DNA of 64,000 nt from Escallonia rubra (taxonomy: Eukaryota > Streptophyta > Magnoliopsida > Escalloniales > Escalloniaceae). The stretch is from positions 119,708-183,707 of the forward strand of contig JAVXUO010002900.1 of assembly GCA_033065855.1 (NCBI GenBank). The letters run 5' to 3'. Position numbers and translations under genes: made by a program. Positions 34,532 to 46,500 of this stretch are shown piece after piece (position 1 is the first letter of the stretch; every line of letters begins with the position of its first letter). Under the pieces are notes generated by a model. That model saw only the letters and a list, made by a program, of their open reading frames with translations, did not search any database and was not told where the DNA came from.

Positions 34532-34534
34532 TAA

Positions 34535-37432
34535 GTGTGTACATGTACTACCGAAAAAAAGAAAAAAAAATCACGGTCAATAGGCTCGGTAGAGTGATTG
34601 GTTTTGAGACCAAATGATCATTCAGTATGGTCAATTTCAATTTTGGCCAAAAACTCGTGGTGCACGTGCTAGCTCTAGAATTACGATGGTTAGTCAAGTA
34701 GCCAAAAGCCAAGGAGAACAATCACCTATAAAAATAGGAAAAGATCTCAAAATTAAAGGCAAATACAACATATTCACCAATATGGCATCACCTGCAAACA
34801 CTCGTAAGTTTTGACAGCCTTAAGGTACCATAGCAAGTGTCCGGTTCCATCAACATGTGATCCTTTTGCGAATTGCCAGGGTAACAAATGGAGGTCCAAG
34901 TTGGACCTCACCGGCATTTGCAGTAAATGTAGACATAGTAAATCATCAACGTCAAAATAGCATTATTAAGTCGAGAAAGTATATAACAAAGATACATATC
35001 CAAGTGATAAAATTCAGAATATCTTTATATAAATGTCGTTTGGGCATCAATATATCCTAATGAACAACCCTGAGAAATCAGATGAAAGCAAAGAATAGTC
35101 ATCGACACACATAATAAGATAGCACTCCTCAAGAAACCGACTATTGTGAAAACAACCCACCCAGTTTGAAAAAGCAAAATTTATGAGGATAGCATTCTAT
35201 AGGAACTGAGTTAGCAATCACTACATAATATCTACAAGCAAGCAAACTAAAGTACTTATTTACTTAAATGGTTGCATGTACGAGGAGGTATGTGACAACA
35301 ATTCTTAAATGTCATGTAAACATACATGGGGAATGGCTGAAGTGTAAATTTAAGGACATATGAGGATAGAGATTAGAGGAATGGCAGATACGTAAATGAG
35401 AAGAAAAATGGGGACAGTTTTCTAAAGTTAAATTTCTAAAAAAAAAAACATTTTTCAATATAAGCGTCAACAAAAAGAATATACTTAGGAGGTCACAACT
35501 AAAAATTCTCTCTAAACCCCCAAAAGCGCACGTGTTCCAGAATTAGTACGAAGTATCGAAGAGGGTGGCTGGCAACAGTGCTGGTGCGTCGACGGCGATA
35601 GTGCTGGAGGGTAGACTGTAGCGACTCGACCTTTAGTGCTCTCTCTTCAGATTCACCGTTCAATGGTGGCGATGGGGTGGTAAGGGCATCGACCCTCCAT
35701 TAGAGCATGGAGGGCCTCCGGATTTGAATAAAAGCTTTAAGCCTAGATCTACACCACTCCAACCAGTCCTTCGCCTCATAAATCACATTATAATTCTTCT
35801 GTGGCTCGAGACTTCAAGGCTTATAAGGGCGCATTCTATTGCAAAGCTATTGTAGTGACAAAGATAATCAAGGAAATAATGCTCTGTACTTCTATATGGA
35901 AAGTTTTTTTTTTCCCCCTGCAGAGTGGTCGTTTGTGTTGTCTTTGGTCGGTTGTTTTGGTGTTGTCTTGGTGGGAGGTGCCTTGTCTTGACTCCTACGT
36001 GTATTGGTTGGAATATATCTTAGTTGGAGGTGCCTTGTTCAGGCTCCAACTGTATGGATAGCTTTGTTATCGTGTCTTGTTTTGTTGTTATTGAGCACCA
36101 GGGGTCTGGGAAGGTGGGGAAGGAAGGTTCAGCTCGGCTATAGTTATGTTTGAGTTCGGTTTTATTATCGAATCTACTTTGGTACCTTAGAAGGGTTTCT
36201 TCTGTTGTGTTAAGAGCTCCTAATCTTGGGGCGGAGGGAGTGGGGGCACAGGTGAGCCGGTGCCCACCTGCTTCTCGATGAATTTTCTATTCTATATGGT
36301 ATATTTTATCCTTAATGAGAAAAATGCCGACCTAAAATCTTTAAAAATGTTTAAAAGAGATACATTTTAAGTATCTTTATATGTTAAGCTATATGAAAAT
36401 TCTAAAAATAGTTATAAAAAAAAGGTCTTTTAGTCATTAAAAATGCTAAACTTACTAAATAAAAAAAGTTCTACGTTTAAAGTCAATACACAAAAAATCT
36501 CTTATTTTCTATTGATTTCAAAGTCCCCGGCCTTTTGCCCTTAATGCCACGGCCCACTGCCTCCATCAGCAGGTCCACATCTGGCAACCAACATAATGAT
36601 TGAATCACATAGATTCAATCACGGCATAATGATTGAAGTTGTGATGGATTACTCGAATCGTCGATTCTTCTATTCCTCTAGCTTTGTCGATTCATTATGG
36701 TGTATTTGCAGTGACAATCTCATATTTTCTTTCCCAAATTGTCAGTGTCTCGCCTAATTTTCTTTATGACAATCTATTTAGCTTAAAAATAAGGAACAAC
36801 CATCTTTTTTCCCCAAATATAAAGTCACCATTCTTCCACTGATTATTGGAATTGCTCCATTGTCTCCATACAAAGTCGCAAACCTTAATCTTCCACTTTG
36901 AAAGCAAGGTAAGATCTTGACTTCCAATGTTTATTCTTAGAATTTCTAATTCCTTAAATTTGAACACTTTCCTTTTTGTTTCAAATTAGAATTTGATAAT
37001 TGAGTTTTGTAAGGATTCTTAATTTCAGATTGAGATTTTGGATTTGTTTTCCTTCAAATTGCAATTGTTACTCGTTGGTGGTGAGTGTGTTTCAGATTGA
37101 GGTTTCTTGGAATTTTTTTATTTTGGATTGAAAGATTGACAATTGCTATTTGTGATTGCAATTAGAAAGTATGAATTTGGCATTTGGAAGAACTTAGCAC
37201 AGAATTTGGCAATTGGGGTTTGAGAATTTGAAACTTTTATGAACAAGTTGTATATACTATCCACCTGACGAATTGGAAAGTTCGAATTGCCGAATTAGAG
37301 TTCTTGTTTCTTGCTCTTTTAGCCCACGTTCATCAGTTTGTTATGTTTAAGTCATTGACAAATGTATTTTAAGCAAAAAAAAATTGGCTATTAAGTGCAT
37401 ATCTTGAACTAAATTTCTCATTCAGCCACTGC
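34535..37432. other. Intergenic DNA between METTL14 and the cyclin-L copy
   Basis: No gene is recognised. The stretch around 35900-36290 is GT-rich (ggtgccttg repeated, gagccggtgcccacctgctt) and has the look of the 3' part of an old retroelement, but I cannot support a specific call. An AT-rich, intron-like stretch follows to 37432. Confidence 0.4.
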
Positions 37433-37448
37433 TAATCTGGGTCTAGTT

Positions 37449-37578
37449 TTTTTTTTTGAATTTTCAATTGGAAATATTAGAACTGCATTTCATATATAAC
37501 CCTCGGGGGGAGAATCGAACTTGGGACCTCAAGGTCACTCCTCGAGGCCCCTTGCCAACTCCACGAACCCCTTGGGTT
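37449..37578 (-). mobile_element. tRNA-derived SINE
   Basis: Read on the minus strand, the element starts accc-aaggggttcgtggagttggc and contains a B-box-like aagttcgattctc. It ends in an A-rich tail (a run of T from about 37446 on the + strand). It is flanked by a 16-base imperfect direct repeat, taatct.g.tctagtt (37433-37448 and 37579-37594, two mismatches), typical of LINE-mediated insertion. The length of about 130 bases fits plant SINEs. Confidence 0.65.
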
Positions 37579-37594
37579 TAATCTAGTTCTAGTT

Positions 37595-38640
37595 GAAGTT
37601 GACTTCGTCCTTCTATCATTTCTTTATAAGGTTGTGGCTCTTTATGAGAGACTGGTTTCTTTTGTTGTTTTTCCTTTTAGTTCATCGGTTGGATTGGCGG
37701 TGATATGATCAAAAGGTTGTGGCTTGTTCTTGGGGTTTGGAACAAGCTCGTTAGTGCATGAATTATCTAAAATAGAATGACTAGGGTTAAGCGGACTATT
37801 GGTGGTAAAATTCTATTGACATATGTTGTGAATGACTATGACTCTCTTATGGTCGTGGAATTCTATCAACCTTTGTAGTGAGCAAAACGTTGTTGGATGT
37901 GGCTCACGTTGCTGCGGATTTGGAGGATGCTTTTTAGATCATTGTGTCATTATTATGTAGTAGCTTTGTTGGGGACAAAAAAAAACAAGGACAGAGGGGG
38001 GAAGGGGAAGGGAAGGGAAATGAAAGCAAAGTAGTACAGTATTTTTTAGTGTACTTTAATATTTTCTGGATCCAACAAGATTATCTGGATTTTATTTGTA
38101 TGTATGTTAGGTTAGATTAGTATTCAGGACAACTTGAAAATTTTTAAGTTAATTTTTTACAAAGGGTTTTGAAAAGAGGATTAAGTTTAAAGACGCAAGA
38201 TATGTTCAGTCTTAAGTATAGTCTTACTCTTGTCACTGGTTCTCTTTTATAGTCGATACAATGTTTCTACCATTAACCAAAAAATTATGTATATAAGCGC
38301 ACATAGTCTCTAAGAATCAAAATTTCAATTATTAATGGCATAGATTTCCATCTACTTCGGTCAAAAAAATTCAAATCAGTGTGAACAAAGTAATAGCGCA
38401 CCGATCCGAGTTTCGAGTCTCGTACTCTTAACAAAGCAAGAATAAAATTTGTCTCATGCTGTTCAATTTTTCGCAAACCTTTAAAATAGAATGAATCAAA
38501 CATCCTAAGCATTAAAATATAGAACTCAAAAATAAGAATTACAAATCAAACAAGCATAGTTTACCAAGTCAAACTAGGACAATGAGCAAATCCAATCCAA
38601 TTATAAAAACTACAAGGTCTATACGACGTTTATAAACTGC
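37595..38640. other. Intergenic DNA
   Basis: The sequence is AT-rich, with a G/A-rich patch near 37985-38030. No gene or clear repeat boundary is seen. Confidence 0.4.
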
Positions 38641-38935
38641 CTAATCAGCCTTGAAGGCTCATTCTCTCCAAGCGCCGCTCCAGGTTCCCCACCAACAGTT
38701 TCAACCGTGAGTCCACCACCTTCGACCGTGAATCCACCGCCTCTAGCTGTCGCCGTCAGCGCCTCTCGCCGTCGCCGCAGCGCTCCACCCTTTTAGCTTT
38801 TATCCACCTTCAACCCTCGACTCCACCACCTTCGAGCCGTGACTCTCGCCAGCACCACCTCTCGCCGTCTCCGTCTCCGTCGCCGGCAGTCCCTCTGGCC
38901 TTCTCCGTCGCGGGCTCGGCAGCATCCCTCTTCTC
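38641..38935. repeat. C-rich low-complexity stretch before the cyclin-L copy
   Basis: It is built from loosely repeated phrases such as ccaccttcgaccgtga, ctcgccgtc and tccgtcgccg. The composition is quite unlike the AT-rich flanks. It may be part of the leader that came with the cyclin-L copy or an older GC-rich repeat. Confidence 0.5.
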
Positions 38936-39065
38936 TCTAATCAATGACGCCTGAAATTTGGTAGCCCAATATTTCCGGCTTGCTCAGACCTCTAGGGATT
39001 GATTCTACCAGTGTATTCGAACCCAGCAGTTAGAACAAGACAGTGCTGCAGCGTCGACCAGTTCT

Positions 39066-39965
39066 ATGATATACACCGCGATTGACACGTTTTATCTGAC
39101 GGACGAGCAGCTTCAGAACTCCCCGTCCCGAAAGGACGGCATAGATGAGGCCACCGAGACTAGGCTTAGGATCTACGGCTGCGATCTCATCCAGGAGAGC
39201 GGCATTCTTCTCAAACTACCTCAAGCAGTAATGGCCACTGGCCAAGTTTTATTCCATCGGTTTTACTGCAAGAAATCATTTGTGCGCTTTAACGTGAAGA
39301 GGGTTGCTGCTAGTTGTGTCTGGCTTGCCTCGAAGCTCGAGGAAAGTCCTCGAAGAGCAAGACACGTCCTCAATGTTTTCCACAGAATGGAATGTAGAAG
39401 AGACAACTTACCTATCGAGCATTTGGATCCGCATTGTAAGAAATCTGTGGATCTGAAGATGGAATTGATCAAAACCGAGCGGCATCTATTGAAGGAGATG
39501 GGTTTCATCTGCCATTTCGAACACCCGCACAAGTTCATATCTAATTATCTTGCCACCCTTGAAGCACCCCAACAACTGAGGCAAGAAGCCTGGAATCTCG
39601 CAAATGATAGTCTGCGAACGACCTTGTGCGTGAGATTTAAGAGTGCAGTCGTGGCATGTGGGGTTGTATATGCTGCTGCGAGGAGATTCCATGTACCTCT
39701 TCCTGAGAATCCTCCTTGGTGGAAAGCATTTGACGCAGACAAATCTGGGATAGATGAAGTGTGCAGAGCTCTGGCTTACCTATACAGCCTACCTAAGGCA
39801 CAGTACGTTGCAGTATGCAAGGAAGGAGGCCCAGATTCATCATCTCAGCAAGTTTTGTCAAGTGGCCCGCCAAGCTTCCACAGCAACAAGAATGCAATAA
39901 TAAAAGCAACACTCAAAGCATGCCAACGGAGGGAGAGGCAAGAACGTAGCCGGCGGCAAGATTGA
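39066..39965 (+). CDS. CYCL1: Intronless cyclin-L-like gene (likely retrocopy, RS domain lost)
   Basis: The 299-residue product is a cyclin L, the cyclin class that pairs with CDK11-type kinases and acts in transcription and pre-mRNA splicing. It starts MIYTAIDTFYLTDEQLQNSP as plant cyclin L does. Both cyclin folds are present: the first around residues 35-150 (LPQAVMATGQVLFHRFY, VAASCVWLASKLEE), the second around 160-255 (FVCHFEHPHK-type region, then LRTTLCVRFKSAVVACGVVYAAARR, PENPPWWKAFD). Plant cyclin L genes have many introns and a long C-terminal arginine/serine-rich domain. This copy has no intron and ends at KACQRRERQERSRRQD. A frameshifted remnant of an arginine/glutamate-rich tail follows in another frame (39962-40050). 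The cyclin part is undamaged, so it may be an expressed retrogene or a recent processed pseudogene. Confidence 0.85.
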   Translation: MIYTAIDTFYLTDEQLQNSPSRKDGIDEATETRLRIYGCDLIQESGILLKLPQAVMATGQVLFHRFYCKKSFVRFNVKRVAASCVWLASKLEESPRRARHVLNVFHRMECRRDNLPIEHLDPHCKKSVDLKMELIKTERHLLKEMGFICHFEHPHKFISNYLATLEAPQQLRQEAWNLANDSLRTTLCVRFKSAVVACGVVYAAARRFHVPLPENPPWWKAFDADKSGIDEVCRALAYLYSLPKAQYVAVCKEGGPDSSSQQVLSSGPPSFHSNKNAIIKATLKACQRRERQERSRRQD

Positions 39966-41640
39966 AGTCTACGCATAGAACAGAGACAAGTAGGGAGAGG
40001 ATCAAGGAGAGAGAGGGAGAGGGAGAAGGAGAGGGAGAGACTCAAGGCACAGCTACACAATCTTTTGTCTTTCTTACTGCTCATTTGTACTATATTAGTC
40101 CACTAGCTAAACTCTTTCAATCTGGTTGTAATTATAGTGTTGAAGTATTTTAATAAAAATATTCACTAAGAATTATTGTGGGTATCACCAATAATTTATT
40201 TCCCTTGTAAACTAACATTAAGAGAAGTAATTAGCGCTATGAACCGTTATTATCATTATCCGTTAGAAATAGTGAGTATAGTAGTCAATGGTTTGGTCAA
40301 AGACCAAGGAGAATATCATAGGTCTTCAACTTGCATTTGCATGTATATCATATATACACACACACAAGGTCCACAAGGAGGTAAGTTCAGCGAAGATCGA
40401 TAACATTTCTGCAAAAAGAAAAACTGGCAAAAGTTCTCTCTCTTTCCCACCGGCCACTGGCTCTTTATAAAATTTCCAGAGCTTTGAAGGGTCTTTTGTT
40501 TAACATTCCCTATTTGCATCTCTGCAACCTCAAAGGTAGTCCTCTTGAATTTTCTAGTTCTGTCTTTGCAATAGTGGAAAAAAACATCCACTAATGTCCA
40601 TGGTAGCCACAGCTCAAGACTGCCTTTAATTGGCGAATTGCAGTAGTTGGGCACGGAGGCACTACGGCACCGTGCCTTGCGAGACCTGCCCCAAAAGCAT
40701 GGATCCATTTTGTACATTAAGCTTGGTGAGGTTTCAGGGAGAGTCATCCTTACATCAGAAGCGCCAAAGGAAGTGTTGAAAAAGAACTAGCTTAATTAGT
40801 TTACCAAAGGCCAAATCTTGTTTCAGTTTATTTATCCTAATAATGTAATTTTTATGGGCAAATAAGGATACTCTGTGGAGCTTCTGCTTCTCTAGTAATC
40901 CAAGTTAAAGAAATTACAGTAAAATCGCTCGGCTGTTGTATCCTTGAGGTGGCGTGCTGTAACATTTTGCATTAAAATATTCCATAAGGGTACGATCATT
41001 TTAAAGAGAGCGATCTAGTCCTCTCCTCAACCTAGTGTCAACACAACTTGTTTTTAAGGTATTCAATACAAATTCCTTGAACCCTTATCGCAAGAACAAT
41101 GTTATATTGTTGAAAAGCATTGAGGTAAATGTGTTTTTCATGCTCACAATCAAATGAGGTACGTGCTCACGTATTTTTATTTGATTTCATTTTTTTTGTA
41201 AACTTATTAACATATTGCAATTAATTACATTTCGTCTTATTTTTCATAAAAAGTAACTCCGACTACTCTGTGATCATGAAAAACCTACTCCACCCTCTTT
41301 TAAAATCTCTATTATCACCATTTTTCTGTTTAACTTTAAAAAAAAAAAAAAAAACTAATCAACCCTAGATTGTTCTTAAAGAAATTACTGATCATGCCAC
41401 TGCTGTTGATTCATCAATGTGCTGGTATACGTGCACACTCACCACCTCCAGAGAAAGATCACATATTTTGTCTACTACAGCCTACATTGCGCTTTGATGG
41501 ATCAAAAGAAGCTTAACGAAAATCCAAAGTTGGAGAGAATGATTGAGGATTCAATCCCTAATAGTCAAAAGGGATTAACGGGGTGAAGATCAAGGGGAGT
41601 GTGTGATCAAGAGATGAGATGATTCTTCAAGATTTTCATT
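39966..41640. other. 3' flank of the cyclin-L copy and intergenic DNA
   Basis: A GA-rich tract (about 40010-40045, gggagaggga repeats) follows the stop codon. Further on there is only AT-rich DNA with a poly-A run near 41338-41354. No gene is recognised. Confidence 0.4.
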
Positions 41641-41734
41641 TTTGATGGATGATAGAAATCTTCAAGTTGAATTTCTGTGTGGTGCTCGTCAAAAGTTAAA
41701 ATTTTGGGTTCGAGGAGTTTGGATATAGTAATCA

Positions 41735-42480
41735 TGATGATAATTGTGGGGGTGGTTGTGATGGTGGCGATTTTTGGTAATAATTGCAATCGAGGTGGTA
41801 GTGGCGGCTTTGGTGCAATGATTATGGTGAAAATTTTTAAACTTTTTAACGTGGAATTGGTGTGATCGTGATGGTTGCGGGGCAGGTCTTGTGCCATAGC
41901 AATGGTGGCGTTTGGGGTGATGAGAGTGGGTTTACTTTGGGCTGGTGGTGATTGTAGTGATGATGATTACGGTGGTGGTAGTTATTGTGGCCATGATTGT
42001 GGTGGTGGGTATGGTGTAATGGTAATAGTGGCGGTTTTGGGTGATAAAAGTGGGTGATTGTAATGACGATGATTACGGTGGTGGCAATTGCGGCCCTGAT
42101 TATGGTGGTGGTTTTTGCGTTATAGTGACGGTGGCGGTTTTGGAGTGGTGAAAGTGGTTCTCTTTAGTGGTTTGATGTAGGTGGTGGGTGGTGGTGGTTG
42201 TTGTTACAGTTTTTGTGATGGTTGAGATGGTGGTGAACGAAGGGTGGGAGGTTACATGCAACGATGAGTGAGGGATTTCAAGTGATGAAAGTGGGTTTTT
42301 GTAGTGGTGATTATGGTGGTGGTGATGGTGGTAGTTTTTGGGTTAACAGGGTCGACGACGTTGTGGCCGGTTGGTTGCTATATGGTAGCGGCTGCGATAA
42401 TAGTGGTGGCGTAATAAGACTTATAGAGTGATGGTGTAGCAGCAGTAGGGATGAATCGGTGGTCATGGTGGTGCTTTGCT
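41735..42480. repeat. GGT/GAT-rich degenerate simple repeat
   Basis: This is about 750 bases made largely of ggtggt, gatgat and gtggcg phrases on the + strand. Open frames on either strand are artefacts of this composition. The C/T-rich complement continues into mixed-sequence open stretches at 42463-42941 (minus strand), which I could not assign to any family. Confidence 0.7.
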
Positions 42481-43358
42481 GGGGTACGTCTGCTCGTGTG
42501 GGAAACGATGGAGAAGAATTTGCTGCGCTGAGGGGCAATTCACGGAAAAAGGCTGATTTGCCTGGCTGGAGCTGAGAGCCTGTGGGGTGCTAAAGAATGC
42601 TCCGTTGGCTCTTCCTGATTTGGAGGCACCACTATTGAAGGGAAAGGAAGCTCCAATTGCCACTTCTGAGAACAGATGAAGTGCTCTAGACTCAGAGACC
42701 ACGCTAAGGTCGTCTGTTCTAATGGAGGATGGCGTTTCAGGGCTGGATCCAAACACAAATCAGGCAGCTCGATTTCTGCAGAACAGCACAAAGGCGAGGT
42801 TGAGGAGATCTCCGATGTTGTTGATGGCTGGGAGGAGGCATCTGTTTGAGAGAGATGCACCTCTTCTTTTACTCCCTGGTAGACTTTCTTTTTCGGTTTA
42901 ATCATTGATATGGAAATTGGGAATTCATAGCGGCTCAGCAAAAAAACTTATATGCAGTAAAGACACGTGCTTTGTTCATAAATTGTCGTAGTATTCATGC
43001 TATAAGCTTGGCAAATATCATATAGCTTAGCCTGCTGTGCTTTCTACCTTGAGGAGTTTGGGGGACTTTTAATTTGTTTTGCCATTTAGACCGAGCTAGC
43101 TACGATATGTTCTGTATTACTCAAAGTGAAGTTAGCAACAGAGCAAAGGCAACATTAACTGCTGAGATCAAGCCTCTAAACTCCTTCTCATCTTTTCCTT
43201 TATGTTCTTTCGTTAATATTTGCATTAAAGCGTTTTATCATTTACCAGAATACCTACGAAGGCGTCTAACTAGTTAGTTTGAAAAGAGTCAAATAGGACA
43301 AACATGCTTCAAAGATTTTCAAGAAGCATCAGTATTTCCTGCACTAAGGTCTTGACTC
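42481..43358. other. Upstream region of SEO-5
   Basis: Minus-strand open stretches (42540-42941 and 42463-42756) overlap in two frames and have mixed composition without recognisable domains. They could be retroelement relics. No gene is supported. Confidence 0.35.
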
Positions 43359-43395
43359 TAGACCGAACTTGAAGCAAGGTACTTGATTCAGCTGG
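43359..43395 (+). promoter_or_regulatory. Conserved SEO upstream block (SEO-5)
   Basis: The block tagaccgaacttgaag, then caaggtacttgattcagc, differs at only a few positions from the blocks before SEO-2 to -4 and lies at a similar distance (about 140-175 bases) from the ATG. Surrounding sequence is otherwise barely alignable, which points to functional constraint. Confidence 0.5.
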
Positions 43396-43532
43396 ACTTT
43401 ATTCCCTGGGTGTTAGTTACACTTGCATACATATTTTTAAGGCTAAGGAGCAAATGAACGCCAATACAAGTTATCATTCATTCTCCCTTGAGTGACCAAA
43501 AACAAAGACCAAAAAAGTTCTTTTTCCTTGCA

Positions 43533-46500
43533 ATGGCAATAGCGGTACCAGCTTCTAAGAAACAGCAGGCCCTGGCGCCTGCTGGCTCATCATGGGATGA
43601 CAATGCCATAATGAAACAAATCCTGGCAACCCATAGTCCAAGTGGCCGTGAATTTGATGTGAAATCTCTTCTTCGCATCGTCAAGGACCTCATGCAACGA
43701 GCTTGCCCGGCCGGCAGTAATCTTAATGTATGTATGTACACTATGCTGAAATAAAGCTGTACGTGAATTTAACAATTTTGTGTACATATATACAGGGAAC
43801 TCGAGCAGAGCTGGATGCATTGGACAGTGACATGCTCCACGGTGACCTCAGTGACATGCTTGATGTTTTGCCTTTCACAATTAACAAAATTTCCCGTGAG
43901 GTATATAATTAACTTTCTAGCTAGCTAGGATTTCATTCTCTCGGTAACTGAACTTGATAGTGGGCTGGATCCACAGATATGGTTTGTTGGAATTTTTTTT
44001 GCCGCTAAAAGGATTGATCTTCCATTTCTAGTGACAAATGCAGCGACTAACCAGTAAATTTCTTTGTCATAGCAAATAGAGCTATAGTAAAAGTAAGTGG
44101 ATTCATAAGGTTCTACTCTTAAGACGCAAGCTGTAACATTTCAAGCTATTGCAATTCTTGAGAATTATACTATTTACCAAACAAACGGACCGTTAAACCT
44201 TTCCCAACATGTGTATGACACTGAATTGACTGTTTACAAATTGTATATAAGTCACTAACTATGTGAACGATACAACAGATATCTTGCAAGTGTTCTGGGG
44301 TTGGAGATGATCGACACACGACCACCATGTCACTTTTCGATACACTTTCAGCGCACTCGTGGGATGCCAAGGCAGTGATAGCCTTAGCAGCATTTGCTGC
44401 GAATTACGGCGAGTTTTGGTTGGTTGCACAGCTTTATCCCATTAGTCCACTCGCCAAGCCGATTGCCCACCTTAAGCAACTCCCAAACAAGTTAGACATG
44501 GATGCCAATACTTTGCATCCGAGGTTTGAGTCACTTAGCCACCTCATCAAGGCCATGCTGGATGTGACCAAGTGCATTGTTGACTTCAAGGAGGTTCCAT
44601 CCGACTATATGAATCCCGAGACACCGGAAATCAAAACCGCCATGGCTTACATCCCAATTGGTGTTTATTGGACCATTCGAAGCATTGTGGCTTGTTCGTC
44701 CATAATCACCAATCTCGTAGTCCTTGGTCACGAGTATGTTTCCTTGCATTCTTTCATTCCCTTTTACTCCGTTATATACCCGTCTCCATTATATATCCGT
44801 CCAAGCTTTAGCTTTCTGATCGCAGTATCATAATTACCTTAGGTTCGGCATATTGTTGTTTAGACCGTTGTCCACTTAAATGCCAGTTTTGTAGTTTCTA
44901 GAGCCGCTTTCAACTAAAAAAGTCCTTTAGATCTCTCGTGTCTAGCATCTTGCTCAAGATTTGAATTATGCTGGAAGTTGCAAGATGCCTTAATTCTGAC
45001 TTTGACACTGCTTTAAGGTACATTGCCTCAACCACTGAGGCATGGGAGCTATCAAGCTTGGGCCATAAGCTTGGTAACATACAAGGCCAACTAAGCAAGC
45101 AACTGAAACTTTGCTATCAGCATATTGGTAAGTATGCTACTCCTAATTAATTCGGTCTGGCATTTGGGTCGATTTGGAGGATGTAGTATTTGATTTCGTT
45201 GTCCTTGGATCGAATGCCTTGAAAGTTCAATCATGTATAGCTATCACCCTAATGTTAAAACATTGTCAAGGTCCAACTAGTAATCTACATCTATAAGCTT
45301 TGAATGCTGCAACTCCAAGTTGCTAATTGGGGACTTTGAACATTAAGGTGCTGGCGGCAATTTCCAAGAAACTTTGAGGTTTCAATTATTTGGAAGGACA
45401 ATTTTGTAGACATAAGAAAGTAACATCACCCCTAAGGTCCTGACCACCAAATCTTGCAATGGATCAGATGAAAAGAGACACGTTGAAGCATTCCGAACAC
45501 TTGTGCATCTCTTCAACACACCCCACCTCGATAATATTGAAATTCTGAAGTCTATGATTTACCCCAAGGATTATCAACAGCCGCTCATCCATGGTTCTTC
45601 TCATACGCAGGTTTGCTCCTAGCTCATTTTTTCTAATTTGCCATCTTGTTTATTGTTCAAACTGCAGGAAAAAAATGAATCTGTGGACGTGCATATTTTC
45701 TTCTAACCCATAACTATCCCCCATACAGCAACAAGAAAACGCCGCTAAAGCTAATTGGTAGCATAATATGCTGCCACTCGAGTTTAAAAGTGCCGCTAAT
45801 GTATTTCAAGAATGCCACTAAAAACTTGTAGCGACAAATAGTCGTCGCTGTACGTGACGTTACAACTATGTTTACTTTTTCCCACTTCGTATGTATCTGC
45901 CTATCTTAGCAAAGATGTCTAAAGAAAGAAGCTTTGTCTGGCAACAACAGGCTAGCATTGAAAGGTTGAGGAAGAAGCCCGTGCTCCTACTGATTTCAGA
46001 TCTTGACATCTCCGACGAAGAGGTGCAATTTCTTGACTATTGTTACGAGGAATGTGTTCGTCCACTCAATATGTCGTCCGACATGGAGGTTCTGTGGCTC
46101 CCAGTTATTGACGGAGCCAGCCCACTGGATGAAGCAAATCAAACAGAATTCGAAAGGGTGCAAAAGAAAATGCCCTGGTACTCTCTGCATCACCCTTCTT
46201 TACTTGACCCAGCGGCTATCAAGTACATCAAGGAGGTGTGGCGCTTTACCAAGAAGCCTATGGTTGTCGCGTTGAGTCCACACGGGGAAGTTCTTAACAC
46301 TAACGCACTCCACATGATGTACATTTGGGGAGGCTCTGCTTTCCCTTTCTCAAGCCAGAGGGAAGAGTTGCTCTGGAGGGAAGAGGATAGCTCGAGGATG
46401 GAGTTTTGGGTGGATTCCATTGATCCGACGATTTTGCAGTGGGTATGGTCATTTTTATTACTTGGCATATATATTGACAAGCGAACTTGCATCGTTTTCC

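Noticed and set aside
41607-42057. Threonine/histidine-rich and valine/glycine-rich open frames
   Set aside because: They are products of a degenerate GGT/GAT simple repeat.
42463-42941. Minus-strand open frames with mixed composition
   Set aside because: Two overlapping frames, no recognisable family and no promoter or splice context; possibly retroelement debris, but unsupported.
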